Below are positions 1 to 9,262 of a stretch of DNA of 64,000 bases, piece after piece (position 1 is the first letter of the stretch; every line of letters starts with the position of its first letter). The position numbers were made by a program, and so were the translations under genes. Under the pieces are notes generated by a model. The model searched no databases, had not been told where the DNA came from, and saw nothing but the letters and a program-made list of their open reading frames with translations. Location: contig JBIOHC010000003.1 in assembly GCA_044448685.1 (NCBI GenBank), forward strand, positions 1 to 64,000, written 5' to 3'. This DNA comes from Palsa-965 sp044448685. Its GTDB lineage: Bacteria; Bacteroidota; Bacteroidia; Palsa-965.

Positions 1-984
1 CAGGATACCCACTTCTCTCAGTTCTATATGTCGCCTCTGACACAGAATCCTGCCATGGCAGGTGCTGTATACGATATGCAGGCCCTGATCAATTACCGCA
101 ATCAATGGTCCAGTATAGCCACCCCATTCAAAACCATGGCTGCCTCTTATGATATGAGACTGGTTAAAAAGAAAAACACATCCGGTTACTGGGCTGCGGG
201 CATCAATTTATACAATGACAATGCCGGTGACCTCCAGATGACCACCACACAGGTCAACCTCAATGTTGCCTATCATGTAAAACTCAATGATTATAATACA
301 CTGGGTGGCGGACTCATGGCCGGCTTTGCCCAGCGCAGCATCAGTCCGGGAGGTATAAAAACCGGTAATCAGTATAACGGTATGGCCTATGACGCCAGTC
401 TGCCTACCGGTGAAAATATTACGGCAGCTTCATTCTCTTATATGGACCTTGGAGGTGGAATTGTCTATACCTATAACAATACAGCCGGGGCCATCAAGGT
501 TACTGACAATCATGACCTCAAGTTTCAACTCGGGGTTGCGGTGTTCCATCCCCAGCAGCCAGGCTACTCTTTTTACAATGACGGGGAAAAACTCTACATG
601 AAATTCGTGGTGCACGGAAATGCTTTGCTGAGCATACCCAATACCAATGTCGCATTTGTTCCCGGATTCATGTATAACCGCCAGGGCCCTGCACAGGAAA
701 TCTATGCCGGTTCACTCATCCGCTATAAACTCAAACAGGACAGCAAGTACACAGGATTCCAGAAAGGGGCAGCTATTTCTTTAGGAGCTTATTACAGGGC
801 AGGCGACGGGGTGGCAGCAGCCATGCTGATGGAATATGCCAATTATGCCTTTGGTTTCAGCTATGATATCAATACTTCCGGGCTTCAGACAGCTACCAAT
901 GCCAGAGGAGGCATGGAAATAACCCTGCGGTTTGTGAATCCCAATCCGTTCCTCTATCAGCACGGTACACAATCCAGGTTCTGA
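1..984 (+). CDS. PorP/SprF family type IX secretion membrane protein (5' partial)
   Basis: The frame is open from base 1 and reads QDTHFSQFYMSPLTQNPAMAG, which resembles the start of the mature part of PorP/SprF proteins, so the gene begins upstream of the window and only its signal peptide is missing. About 327 residues remain. The rest alternates short beta-strands rich in aromatic and Gly residues (for example GGGLMAGFAQRS), as expected for an outer-membrane barrel, and ends near the terminal strand. Members of this family occur in many copies in Bacteroidota and are linked to gliding and secretion through the type IX system, often beside large adhesins. Which adhesin this one serves is not visible because the upstream gene is cut off. 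A strong hairpin terminator follows at 1019-1053. Confidence 0.85.
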   Translation, partial: QDTHFSQFYMSPLTQNPAMAGAVYDMQALINYRNQWSSIATPFKTMAASYDMRLVKKKNTSGYWAAGINLYNDNAGDLQMTTTQVNLNVAYHVKLNDYNTLGGGLMAGFAQRSISPGGIKTGNQYNGMAYDASLPTGENITAASFSYMDLGGGIVYTYNNTAGAIKVTDNHDLKFQLGVAVFHPQQPGYSFYNDGEKLYMKFVVHGNALLSIPNTNVAFVPGFMYNRQGPAQEIYAGSLIRYKLKQDSKYTGFQKGAAISLGAYYRAGDGVAAAMLMEYANYAFGFSYDINTSGLQTATNARGGMEITLRFVNPNPFLYQHGTQSRF

Positions 985-1018
985 CCTCAGACCATCCGTT
1001 TGTTATTTTCATTACCTT

Positions 1019-1053
1019 AGGAAAGAAGAAACTCGAATCGTTTCTTCTTTCCT
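1019..1053 (+). terminator. intrinsic terminator of the PorP/SprF-like gene
   Basis: A perfect 14-bp inverted repeat (arms 1019-1032 and 1040-1053) closes a 7-nt loop and runs straight into a T-rich stretch. The T-rich stretch also holds the -7 box of the next gene, so termination and initiation are almost back to back. Confidence 0.8.
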
Positions 1054-1055
1054 TT

Positions 1056-1063
1056 TATATTTG
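1056..1063 (+). promoter_or_regulatory. Bacteroidota -7 box (TATATTTG)
   Basis: TATATTTG matches the phylum consensus TAnnTTTG. Transcription would begin around 1067, only a few bases before the ATG at 1070. This rules out the in-frame TTG at 1061, which lies inside the box. Confidence 0.65.
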
Positions 1064-1069
1064 TTCTAT

Positions 1070-2821
1070 ATGAATTCCCAATTCAACGGCCATATCCGGT
1101 ACTCTTCCTGTTTGCTTTTGATGTTGTTTTGTTTGTTGTCATGCGAACAACCGAAAAAAGAAGACAAAATCCGGGTTTGGGAATTGTCAGATCCTGAAAT
1201 GCTTCAGCCAATCATTACCACCGACCAGAATGCAGACAATATCCTGCTGAATATTTTTCAGCCTTTGCTGGGTATAGATTATAAGACGATGGGGCTTGTT
1301 CCTGTACTGGCAGAACAAAGACCCTTGATGGAGAAGACGGATAAAGGAGAAATGGTCATTACCTTCCGTATACGCAAAGAAGCACAATGGGATAACGGGA
1401 CCCCTGTGACAGCAAGAGATGTTGAGTTCACTGTCAAAGCTATGCTGAATCCTGCAGTCAACAATCCCGGACTTAAGTCTACAATTGATTTTCTTTCCGA
1501 TCTGCGCTTGTATCCGGATGATCCGCTGAAGGTTAGTTTCGTATGTAATTCTGTTTATTTTCTCTCTGAATCTGCATGTGGCAATTTGTTTATCCTGCCG
1601 GAGTATTTTTATGATCCTCATGGATTGATGAAAACATTTACAGTTCCTCAGCTTATCAGAGAAGGAAACAAGCTTGTTGCTGATCCGAAAATAAAAAAAT
1701 TTGGAGAGGACATGAATTCAGAGAAAAGGATGCGTGACAAACATTTTATTTCCGGAAGCGGGGCCTATGAAATGGTGGAATGGAAGAGTAATCAATTTCT
1801 CCTTCTGAAGAAGAAGCAACATTTCTGGGGCAACGCCTTACAGGGTCAAAATTGCTATTTTAATGCCTATCCGGCAGAGCTTGAATACAAAACTATTGGC
1901 GACTTAAGTGCTGCCATATCGGCTCTGAAAGCCGGAAACCTGGATGTGCTTTATGCAATCAAGCCAAAGGATTTCAAAATGATGAAAGAAAACAAGGAAT
2001 CGGATATGGCTTATAGCCTCCAATCACCTCCCATGCTCGCATGTTATTATATAGGAATGAATAACAGGTCAAAAATACTGGGAACACTTAAAACCCGGCA
2101 GGCTTTGGCCCATCTTGCGGATGTGAAGACAATGATTGAAACCGTTTACTACGGACTTGCCGAGCCCTTGAATGGCCCCCTGCACCCTTCTGACAAGGCA
2201 GATTATGATACATCCCTCCATGCTTATGAATTTAATGTGGAACAGGCAAAAACACTTCTGGCTGAAGACGGATGGAAAGATACTGACGGAGATGGCATAC
2301 TCGATAAATTGATTGACGGAGAACGGATCAGCTTCCGGATTCGCCTGACACTGAGTGCAGAAAATGAACTCCGTAAATCCATTGCACTTCTTTTCAGGGA
2401 AGATGCCCGTAAAGCAGGAATCGAGGTGAGTCTTGACGGGCAGGAATGGAATACATTTATTTCCAATCTGAAAAAACATAAGGTAGATCTCTTCATCAAT
2501 TCATTCTCCATGAGCCCGCTCGGAGATGATATGAAACAAATCTGGCATAGTTCATCAGCTGCCGGAGAAGGTGATAACTATGTGAATTTTTGCAATGCCT
2601 CAGCCGATTCCCTTATCGATGCCATACGTATTGAACTGGATCCGGTAAAACGGGCCTCGTATTACAAGCAATTTCAGGCGCTCATTCACCGTGAATCACC
2701 TTGTATCTTTCTGTTTTCTCCTTCAGAACGCATTGCCCTTCGCAGGGATATACAAAATCCGGAAACATCTGCTCTCAGCCCCGGGTTCTGGCCGGCCGGG
2801 TTAAAGAAAAAATCAGAATAA
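1070..2821 (+). CDS. ABC transporter substrate-binding lipoprotein, oligopeptide type
   Basis: A 583-residue member of the extracellular solute-binding protein family 5 (OppA/DppA type). It would capture peptides or similar solutes in the periplasm and hand them to an ABC importer. The N terminus has a hydrophobic signal with lipobox LLSC, giving a lipidated Cys25. Family features include EPLNGPLHPSD in the middle and the Asp-rich turn KDTDGDGILDK near residue 400, typical of Bacteroidota members. The ATG at 1070 is chosen because the upstream TTG overlaps the -7 box. No permease or ATPase gene lies next to it, so the transporter partner must be elsewhere. Substrate unknown. Confidence 0.88.
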   Translation: MNSQFNGHIRYSSCLLLMLFCLLSCEQPKKEDKIRVWELSDPEMLQPIITTDQNADNILLNIFQPLLGIDYKTMGLVPVLAEQRPLMEKTDKGEMVITFRIRKEAQWDNGTPVTARDVEFTVKAMLNPAVNNPGLKSTIDFLSDLRLYPDDPLKVSFVCNSVYFLSESACGNLFILPEYFYDPHGLMKTFTVPQLIREGNKLVADPKIKKFGEDMNSEKRMRDKHFISGSGAYEMVEWKSNQFLLLKKKQHFWGNALQGQNCYFNAYPAELEYKTIGDLSAAISALKAGNLDVLYAIKPKDFKMMKENKESDMAYSLQSPPMLACYYIGMNNRSKILGTLKTRQALAHLADVKTMIETVYYGLAEPLNGPLHPSDKADYDTSLHAYEFNVEQAKTLLAEDGWKDTDGDGILDKLIDGERISFRIRLTLSAENELRKSIALLFREDARKAGIEVSLDGQEWNTFISNLKKHKVDLFINSFSMSPLGDDMKQIWHSSSAAGEGDNYVNFCNASADSLIDAIRIELDPVKRASYYKQFQALIHRESPCIFLFSPSERIALRRDIQNPETSALSPGFWPAGLKKKSE

Positions 2822-2903
2822 ACCAGCCCATATTAAGCCTGAACCTAATCCAGGTTAATTTCATATTAAGTTTTGGTCTTTCCCCCCTATTTTTCCCGTT
2901 GAT

Positions 2904-2936
2904 TTTGGATTTGCCTCCTTTTCCATTGTACTTTCG
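2904..2936 (+). promoter_or_regulatory. promoter of the Omp28-like gene
   Basis: TTTG at 2904-2907 is followed after 21 nt by TACTTTCG at 2929-2936, a TTCG variant of TAnnTTTG. The ATG at 2948 is only about 11 nt downstream of the box, so the leader is very short. The same TTCG variant recurs at 18837, 51380 and 53052. Confidence 0.55.
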
Positions 2937-2947
2937 CGGCAATAAAC

Positions 2948-4132
2948 ATGAATTCGTCTACACTTTTTGGCAATTTGTCGATCCGAACCCTGAAAAAGCG
3001 GGGCGGATTCTACCTGCTCCTGCTTCTCTCATTCCTGGCTACCGGGAAAACACCGGCTCAGGCCAGACATAAGGTGCTGGTTGAAGAGTTTACCGGTATG
3101 TGGTGCGGAGACTGTCCAAGGGGAAAATCAGCTTGTGAACACCTGGATTCTGTATACGGGAACGCTGTCATCTGTATTTCCTTGCACAACAATGACTCCT
3201 TATCCTCTCCTTATTCAGACCAACTTGCAATGGATTGTGGGGTAAGTCAGTTTCCAATTGCATTTGTTGACCGAACGGCTTTCAATGCCGGCGGAGGGGT
3301 GTTTCAGTTTATGGATGAAACTTCATCTTCCTGGGACCCTGCTGTAGCTGATCGCCTGAAAAATGAAGCTCCGGTGGATTTGATTATAAGCAGCCATTTT
3401 GACACTCCCTCCAGACTCCTGAGTACTACCCTGAAGCTCACGGCTGAAACACTGCTTAACAAACACATGAGGCTGAATTGTGTATTAGTGGAAGACAGTA
3501 TTGAGACTGACCTCAAACAAATGAATTTCGGAAATGCAGATCATGATTCTCCCTGGTTTGAGAAAGGAAACCCTATCCGGCATTATGTACAGAGAAATGT
3601 GGCCAGGGTGAATCTTTCAGGCAACTGGGGTGAGGATGGAATACTGCCCCAAAAGATGAATGCCGGAGAAACCATCCTGAAGTCCTATTCCTATACCATT
3701 CCGGATGCCTGGAAGGCCGGCCACATGAAAATTCTTGCCTTTGTAACGGAATGGAACGATGCGGGAGCTTTGGTTGACACCTCCCGTTTCTCCGTTCTGA
3801 ATGCTGAAATAGAACCCCTTTTTCAAAAAACCATTTCCGTACAAAGTTTGCCCTCCACTTCCAATTCATTGAAGCTTGCACCTAATCCTTTTTCTTCTTC
3901 CTGTGAGATAACTTATTCAGTTGAAGAATCAACCTTCGCAGAGGTGTTGGTTTATGCTCCGGATGGAAGAAAAGTAGCGGTTCTGGAAGACGGGGCAACA
4001 ACTGCCGGTGAACACAGAATTGTTTGGGATGGAACCAGTCTCTCCGGCAACACGCTACCTGGTGGAATGTATATCGTCCGCATACAGACAGCCCATTACT
4101 GTGATTCCAGACTGCTATTGCTTAACAGATAG
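2948..4132 (+). CDS. Omp28-like thioredoxin-fold protein with type A T9SS sorting domain
   Basis: A 394-residue exported protein. After a basic N terminus and a hydrophobic stretch (about residues 21-36) the mature part begins with VLVEEFTGMWCGDCPRG, the Omp28-related/thioredoxin-like signature with a CxxC pair at Cys53 and Cys56. The C-terminal 80 residues start LAPNPFSSSCEITYSVE and end with GGMYIVRIQT and a basic tail. That is the type A sorting signal used for T9SS export and surface attachment. The CxxC suggests a thiol-based role, but redox activity is not proven for this family. The gene stands alone and converges on the next minus-strand gene. Confidence 0.85.
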   Translation: MNSSTLFGNLSIRTLKKRGGFYLLLLLSFLATGKTPAQARHKVLVEEFTGMWCGDCPRGKSACEHLDSVYGNAVICISLHNNDSLSSPYSDQLAMDCGVSQFPIAFVDRTAFNAGGGVFQFMDETSSSWDPAVADRLKNEAPVDLIISSHFDTPSRLLSTTLKLTAETLLNKHMRLNCVLVEDSIETDLKQMNFGNADHDSPWFEKGNPIRHYVQRNVARVNLSGNWGEDGILPQKMNAGETILKSYSYTIPDAWKAGHMKILAFVTEWNDAGALVDTSRFSVLNAEIEPLFQKTISVQSLPSTSNSLKLAPNPFSSSCEITYSVEESTFAEVLVYAPDGRKVAVLEDGATTAGEHRIVWDGTSLSGNTLPGGMYIVRIQTAHYCDSRLLLLNR

Positions 4133-4145
4133 GATAGGAGCAGCC

Positions 4146-4526
4146 TCAAACCCAGATAAAGTAGGCCGGTTTTATTTTCAACTCTTTCAATTTTTTCTTC
4201 AGTTGTTCATGTTCGGTTCGGGGCCCAACGATAACGAATGTCCTGAATGTTTTCAGGCAATAGGAGGAAAGAATACGGAAGGAATTCATCTTTTCATCCT
4301 CCGCTAAATTTCCGGTATTGCAAATAGAAATTATATAGGAAGGCAAAGTGGTGGTCAGATCCGGAAATGCTGACTTACCCGAACCATCAACAGCCGCAAC
4401 AGGTTCTGTTTCCGGATATTGATTCTTCATACCTTTAACTCTAATGCCACGGCATCTTCGTTCCTGCAGCCGGTCTGCAATTTGTTTGGTTATTGTTTGA
4501 TAATCGAATGCTGGGTTGTCTGACAT
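4146..4526 (-). CDS. hypothetical protein, 126 aa
   Basis: I do not recognise a family. The protein has no signal peptide or membrane segment and looks cytoplasmic. It has a Lys-rich C-terminal third (EQLKKKLKELKIKPAYFIWV). Reality is supported by a well-formed promoter just upstream (TTTG, 20 nt, TATATTTG on the minus strand at 4593-4562), which gives a leader of about 30 nt before this ATG. The gene ends 13 nt before the stop of the convergent Omp28-like gene. Confidence 0.6.
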   Translation of the reverse strand: MSDNPAFDYQTITKQIADRLQERRCRGIRVKGMKNQYPETEPVAAVDGSGKSAFPDLTTTLPSYIISICNTGNLAEDEKMNSFRILSSYCLKTFRTFVIVGPRTEHEQLKKKLKELKIKPAYFIWV

Positions 4527-4561
4527 AGCTTTAGTTATTGTTCCGTTTAAGGGCCATTAAT

Positions 4562-4593
4562 CAAATATAGCAGAAGCAATGTTGTAAAGCAAA
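4562..4593 (-). promoter_or_regulatory. promoter of the 126-aa hypothetical gene
   Basis: On the minus strand TTTG (4593-4590) and TATATTTG (4569-4562) are separated by exactly 20 nt, an ideal Bacteroidota -33/-7 pair. It lies between the end of the membrane-protein gene at 4600 and the ATG at 4526. Confidence 0.7.
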
Positions 4594-4599
4594 TTCCTA

Positions 4600-5034
4600 T
4601 TATATAGGATAGATCCAGAGCAGCTTGGTGCTTTGAAAGTGAAGTGAATCATCATATACCAGGCCAAGGTAAACGTTACTTTCCTGATCCAGAAACTTAA
4701 CAACCGACAACTCTTCTCCTGCAGAGGTTTCCTTGGGTGTTTCAAGCAATTCAAGCTCTGCAAATTTTCCTTCACTGATCAGATCTGTAAGCCTGTTAAG
4801 GTTCTGTTCATTATATTCTGTCATCTTAATGATATCCAGATTCCGTATTTCACGGATATCTTTGCGCTGAGATAAAATAAGTTTGATTATGCTCCGTGCA
4901 AAGCCGGCGGCAGAAAAGGGTTCCCTGACAAGAATAACGACACCAGCCTCCTTCCGGCGGAAATGGAAGAAGAGTAACCCCATGCATATCAAGAGCAGCA
5001 GGGTCAGCAAAACGATGAGAGTGGAAAAGTTCAT
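4600..5034 (-). CDS. small membrane protein, function unknown
   Basis: A 144-residue protein with one N-terminal membrane helix (about residues 3-24, MNFSTLIVLLTLLLLICMGL) followed by a basic stop-transfer (FRRK) and a soluble domain of about 120 residues. No family recognised. The start is set at the ATG whose first base is 5034, because it lies 4 nt after the stop of the upstream lipoprotein gene; the longer reading would overlap that gene. The two genes form a tight operon, so the product may work with the lipoprotein at the envelope. Confidence 0.65.
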   Translation of the reverse strand: MNFSTLIVLLTLLLLICMGLLFFHFRRKEAGVVILVREPFSAAGFARSIIKLILSQRKDIREIRNLDIIKMTEYNEQNLNRLTDLISEGKFAELELLETPKETSAGEELSVVKFLDQESNVYLGLVYDDSLHFQSTKLLWIYPI

Positions 5035-5038
5035 GCAA

Positions 5039-5596
5039 TTAATCAGCCGGTTCAAAAGAGCGGGCTATTTTATAAACTTTATCTGCCAATGCTTTATCTG
5101 CTATAGATTTCAAGGGTGTTTCCCCTTCTCCACTCAATAAATAGGTATGATTCTTTCCCTTGATCTGAACAAGGAAATTAAACCCTTCTTCTTTTTGAGC
5201 TCCGAAAACACGTGTCGCTTTATAGTAGAACACTTGCTCCTGCTTTTCCAGGACATCAAATGTTCCCCAGTTCTTCAATTTTTCTTTCAGCCGGGATACG
5301 AGGGTATCGAATGGTTGTTTGCTGGGATAAATATTGATCCCGGCTTTATGATCAAAGTTTATGGTTGCCTCTTCAAAAGTTCCTTCGTCATTCACGAGTG
5401 TCCCATTTCCGGCTTTAGCATGCTCTCCTGCAATAAGTTTGCCTTTTACATCTTTTGTCTCGATCTTCAGGCCGGCCTCTTTATCGGCTGATGAGTTCGA
5501 TAAAGTTGCTTCATTTCTTTCATTGGATTTCTGTCCGCATGAAATTAATATGCACAGCAAGAAAAGGCTTATAAGCCCTTGGTATATGTTTTTCAT
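5039..5596 (-). CDS. small lipoprotein, function unknown
   Basis: A 185-residue protein with a signal peptide ending in the lipobox LISC (Cys20), followed by a Ser/Asn/Glu-rich linker and a compact domain of about 140 residues that ends KVYKIARSFEPAD. In length and layout (lipobox, linker, domain ending in a helix with an A-rich motif) it resembles the lipoprotein at 55023-55559, but the two are not clearly homologous by eye. First gene of a two-gene operon with the membrane protein at 4600-5034. Confidence 0.75.
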   Translation of the reverse strand: MKNIYQGLISLFLLCILISCGQKSNERNEATLSNSSADKEAGLKIETKDVKGKLIAGEHAKAGNGTLVNDEGTFEEATINFDHKAGINIYPSKQPFDTLVSRLKEKLKNWGTFDVLEKQEQVFYYKATRVFGAQKEEGFNFLVQIKGKNHTYLLSGEGETPLKSIADKALADKVYKIARSFEPAD

Positions 5597-5762
5597 GGGG
5601 ATGCCGGGAATTGAGTTAGTAAATATACTTTAATCTTTTTAATCGATCAGGAGGAAAGGTAAGGAATCAGACAGCAGAGTCAAGCCCAAATGATTGGTTG
5701 GAGGCTTTGGGTGAGCAGATGGTGCTTTTGAGGCGATAGATTGCTGCCGGGCCGGACTGCTT

Positions 5763-8582
5763 TTATGCCACTCCGGTCGGTATATTCAACTCCAGAATAG
5801 CTTTATTGCAGACAGATTCAAGCCTTTTTATCAATACAGCGGTTTCATTTCCTCCAACCTGCTTTTTCGCATTCCGCTCAAGCGCCTCAATCACTTCTTT
5901 CATGGAATGTATACCCATAAATGAAAAAGATGGCTTCATTTTATGGGCTATCGCTCCCACAGTATCCCAGTCGCTTGAATCCAATGCTTTTTTCAGCGTA
6001 CGGATTGCCTCCGGTGTCTGCTGGCTGAAAATCCGGATCATCTCTTTGACAAAACCTTCATTTCCTTTGGCCAGACTATGAAGATAATCCAGGTTAGTGA
6101 ATTTCTCTTCCTTATTTTTTTCGTTTAGAGGTTCCCCGTTCTCCTCCTGTTCATGACCTTGTTTGCTGGTATGCATTGCTCTGATTATTTTTGAATAAAG
6201 AACTTTGGGATCAAAGGGTTTGGATATATATTCATCCATCCCGGCTGCTCTGCACTTTTCTGCTTCGCCCGATATTGCATGGGCTGTCATGGCTATAATT
6301 GGTAAAGATCCTTTTGCACCATTGAAATTTTTGCGAATAAAGCGGGTGGCTTCATAGCCATCCATTTCGGGTAACTGTATATCCATTAGTATCACATCAT
6401 AATCTCCCTGTTCCAGTTTCTCAACAGCCATCAATCCATTATCTGCAACATCTACACTCCACTTCCAGTCGCCCAATACCTTCTTTGCCAAAAGCTGATT
6501 CAGGTAGTTATCCTCTACAAGTAATACTTTTATTCCTTCAATACCCGGAATTTCTTCCGGTGATTCATCGGGTTTACTAAATGGCTGTTCATCCGTATCA
6601 ACTTTCAGTTCCAGTTCGAAAGAAAAGGTGCTACCCCTGCTTTCCTCACTTTCAACGGATACCTTACCTCCCTGTAACTCAACCAACTGTTTAACAATAG
6701 TCAGTCCCAGCCCTGTTCCTCCGTATTTCCGTGTAGTCGTGTTGCTTGCCTGAGTGAATCCTTCAAATATGGTGGCTAATTTTTCTTTCGGAATTCCTAT
6801 TCCGGTATCTGTAATGAGGAAGAGCACTTTAACTTTGTCTTTCTCTTTTGAGATTAATTCCACATTCACCAGCACTTCTCCTTTCTCGGTAAACTTAATG
6901 GCATTCCCTACGAGATTAAGCAATATCTGGCTCAGGCGTGTAGGATCACCAATCAGATTTTCGGGAATCCGCTTATCAATACGGGTTGATAAATTCACCT
7001 CTTTTTCCATCGATTTAGGCAGCAACAGCTCTACTACCGTTGAAACTATCTGGGAAATATGAAGGCTGATTTGTTCAAACACAATTTTGCCTTTTTCTAT
7101 CTTTGAAAAATCAAGAATATCGTTGATGATGACCAGCAAATTCTCTCCCGATGTCTTTATTGCCTTAATATATTGTTGAAGTTCATCCGGGAGACGGGCT
7201 TTCATCAATAAATCCGTAAAACCAACTATCGCATTCATAGGAGTACGGATTTCATGACTCATATTTGCCAGAAACTCTTCTTTGACCTTCATGCTCAGCT
7301 CCAGTTGTTTTTTAGCTACCATGAGTTCCGTCAAGGCTTTGTTACCTTTCATCAGACTGTGTTCCGCTATTTTATTCGCCGTGAGCAATTCTTCTTCCAT
7401 TTGTTTACGGAGCGTTATATCTGAATCAATGGCAATTATTCTTTCCACATCCCCTTCCTGGTCAAGAACCGGCGTGAGGGTGGTAATTGTCCAGTAACCT
7501 ATCCCTTTCCGGGTATAGTTCTTGTTTTCATAACTAACAGGAGCTTTATGCCGCAACACCCTTTCATAGTAGTTTTTTTGTTCAATCACATCTTTTTCAT
7601 TCCCGTTCTTGAGGGCTTCTCCGTATGTGTTTTTGACATGATTAAGCGTATAACCGCTTAATTTTGTGAATCCTTCATTCACCCATTCAATCTGACCTTC
7701 CCTGTTTCGGATAACAACGGAGTTATAGGATTTTGTAGCTGCCATTACCAGTTTTTCAAGATCTTCTTCATGTTGCCTTTCGGTCACATCCTGGCAAGTA
7801 CCAACCATGCAGAAAGCCCTTCCCTCGTTACTGATAAGTACTTCTCCGCGTGTATGTAATAAACGGACCGTGTGATCATTTCTGACAATACGGTGAAAAA
7901 GATTGAGCACCTGCCCTCCTTTAAGCGCCTCTTCAACTGAGTCACGGATCGCTATCCGGTCTTCCGGATGAACATATTTCAAAAACTTCTCATATGTCGC
8001 CTTCGTTGCCCGTGGATTAAAGCTGAAAATGCGCTGCAATTCTTCGGACCATGTGATTTCATTCTTATCGATATCCCAGACCCAGCTGCCGACATGCGCC
8101 AGTTTAAGTGCTGAAGCAAGCTTTTGTTTCTCAGCCCTCAATGCAGAAGCTTGTTCCTGAAGTTGTTTGGTATTCTCACCGAGCTGTTTGAGTAACTTAT
8201 AACGTTCAATACTGTAGTTAATAGAACGCCTTAAACTTCGGCTTCTTATTTTTCCTTTTATCAGAAAATCCTGTGCGCCAAGTTTGACTGCATTCATCCC
8301 AACCGATTCATCCAGATTTCCGGTAAGAACAATAACCGGGGTTTCCGGGGTTTTCAGATGGACAGCCTGAAAAGTCTCCAATCCGGAGCTGTCAGGGAGT
8401 GATAGATCTACTAATATGATGTTGAATTGTCTTTCATTGATCAGCTCAAGACCCTCCTGTAATAATTCAGCACAATGCAATTCAAATCCGGGACCGAATG
8501 CTTCTTTAAGATAAATATCAATAAACCTTGCATCGGACTTATTGTCTTCAATAAGCAATATATTTATTTTTTCTTCCATCAT
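5763..8582 (-). CDS. hybrid sensor histidine kinase REC-PAS-PAS-HisKA-HATPase-REC-HPt
   Basis: A 939-residue cytoplasmic phosphorelay protein with no membrane helix. Order: receiver domain 5-120 (phospho-acceptor Asp59, Lys109), helical linker, PAS 157-270, PAS 275-393, HisKA with His443 in NMSHEIRTPMN, HATPase with N-box LLNLVGNAIKF (about 555), G1 DTGIGIP and G2 GGTGLGLTIV, second receiver 684-805 (Asp734, Lys788), and a C-terminal HPt with His880 in AIAHKMK. All catalytic residues are present. A receiver at the N terminus suggests input from another kinase in addition to PAS sensing. No DNA-binding output is attached, so the HPt must pass phosphate to a separate regulator; the anchored receiver encoded just upstream is one candidate. 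Confidence 0.93.
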   Translation of the reverse strand: MMEEKINILLIEDNKSDARFIDIYLKEAFGPGFELHCAELLQEGLELINERQFNIILVDLSLPDSSGLETFQAVHLKTPETPVIVLTGNLDESVGMNAVKLGAQDFLIKGKIRSRSLRRSINYSIERYKLLKQLGENTKQLQEQASALRAEKQKLASALKLAHVGSWVWDIDKNEITWSEELQRIFSFNPRATKATYEKFLKYVHPEDRIAIRDSVEEALKGGQVLNLFHRIVRNDHTVRLLHTRGEVLISNEGRAFCMVGTCQDVTERQHEEDLEKLVMAATKSYNSVVIRNREGQIEWVNEGFTKLSGYTLNHVKNTYGEALKNGNEKDVIEQKNYYERVLRHKAPVSYENKNYTRKGIGYWTITTLTPVLDQEGDVERIIAIDSDITLRKQMEEELLTANKIAEHSLMKGNKALTELMVAKKQLELSMKVKEEFLANMSHEIRTPMNAIVGFTDLLMKARLPDELQQYIKAIKTSGENLLVIINDILDFSKIEKGKIVFEQISLHISQIVSTVVELLLPKSMEKEVNLSTRIDKRIPENLIGDPTRLSQILLNLVGNAIKFTEKGEVLVNVELISKEKDKVKVLFLITDTGIGIPKEKLATIFEGFTQASNTTTRKYGGTGLGLTIVKQLVELQGGKVSVESEESRGSTFSFELELKVDTDEQPFSKPDESPEEIPGIEGIKVLLVEDNYLNQLLAKKVLGDWKWSVDVADNGLMAVEKLEQGDYDVILMDIQLPEMDGYEATRFIRKNFNGAKGSLPIIAMTAHAISGEAEKCRAAGMDEYISKPFDPKVLYSKIIRAMHTSKQGHEQEENGEPLNEKNKEEKFTNLDYLHSLAKGNEGFVKEMIRIFSQQTPEAIRTLKKALDSSDWDTVGAIAHKMKPSFSFMGIHSMKEVIEALERNAKKQVGGNETAVLIKRLESVCNKAILELNIPTGVA

Positions 8583-8680
8583 GTCGCATGTAACCCGGGA
8601 GGAAATGGAATACTATTCCGCTCTCCTTTGTTTTTATTGTGTGTGCCTTCTATACCATATTTTTAATAAAGATACGCACA

Positions 8681-8688
8681 CAAATATA
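8681..8688 (-). promoter_or_regulatory. -7 box of the hybrid kinase gene
   Basis: Minus strand TATATTTG. The predicted leader to the ATG at 8582 is roughly 95 nt. Its position after the stop of the response-regulator gene (8731) means the kinase can be transcribed on its own. No clear -33 box was found. Confidence 0.5.
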
Positions 8689-8730
8689 GGCTCTGTATCT
8701 GTAGAATTCATAAGAATAGCGTATAATTAA

Positions 8731-9246
8731 TTATTCTGAAAAATAACGCAGATATACAAATACAACAGCCAATCCAAGCAACAGAATGATTCCGGCCATT
8801 ATATAATTCAGTTTCCGGTTCTCACTGGCATTTCTTTCCAGTATTGATTCATGAATTATTTCTTTCACAGCAGCATTTACCTGCAAGCTGGCAGATTCTC
8901 CTTTGGTGATATATTTATAGGCCCCCTGGTTAATCGTATTCTCAATTATTGTTTTCTCCTTATTCGAAGAAAGCATGACCACCTCTGTTTGATCCGAAAC
9001 ATCTTTTATCTTTTTTAGTACATCTAAACCATTCATATAGTTACCTGACTCCGGATGAAGATAATAATCAAGGAAAACTATATCCGGTTTTGAGTCCATG
9101 TGTTTCAGACACGTTTCTCCATTCATAAAGGTACTTATCCGTATTCCCGTTTTAAATTTCTCCCGAAGTTTATGTTTTACGGTGGTCATATACATTATAT
9201 CATCGTCGACCAGAAAGACAGAAAGCCATGTAGCTGTGTTTTTCAT
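8731..9246 (-). CDS. response regulator receiver with C-terminal membrane anchor
   Basis: A 171-residue protein. Residues 8-130 form a receiver domain with acidic pocket DDD (14-16), phospho-acceptor Asp60 in IVFLDYYL, and Lys115 in KYITKG. In place of a DNA-binding or enzymatic output there is a short helical linker and a single hydrophobic helix at about 149-167 (IMAGIILLLGLAVVFVYLRY) that reaches the C terminus. The receiver is therefore expected to be tail-anchored in the inner membrane and exposed to the cytoplasm. It lies directly upstream of the hybrid kinase on the same strand and is a plausible phosphorylation partner or phosphate sink for it. Uncommon architecture; see findings. Confidence 0.85.
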   Translation of the reverse strand: MKNTATWLSVFLVDDDIMYMTTVKHKLREKFKTGIRISTFMNGETCLKHMDSKPDIVFLDYYLHPESGNYMNGLDVLKKIKDVSDQTEVVMLSSNKEKTIIENTINQGAYKYITKGESASLQVNAAVKEIIHESILERNASENRKLNYIMAGIILLLGLAVVFVYLRYFSE

Positions 9247-9262
9247 GGAAGCTTGTTTTAGG

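Noticed and set aside
1187..1621. 144-codon antisense frame inside the peptide-binding protein gene
   Set aside because: Shadow of a clear family 5 binding-protein gene; composition is not protein-like.
2701..3072. 123-codon plus-strand frame across the gap before the Omp28-like gene
   Set aside because: It overlaps the ends of two well-supported genes in another frame and covers the promoter at 2904-2936.
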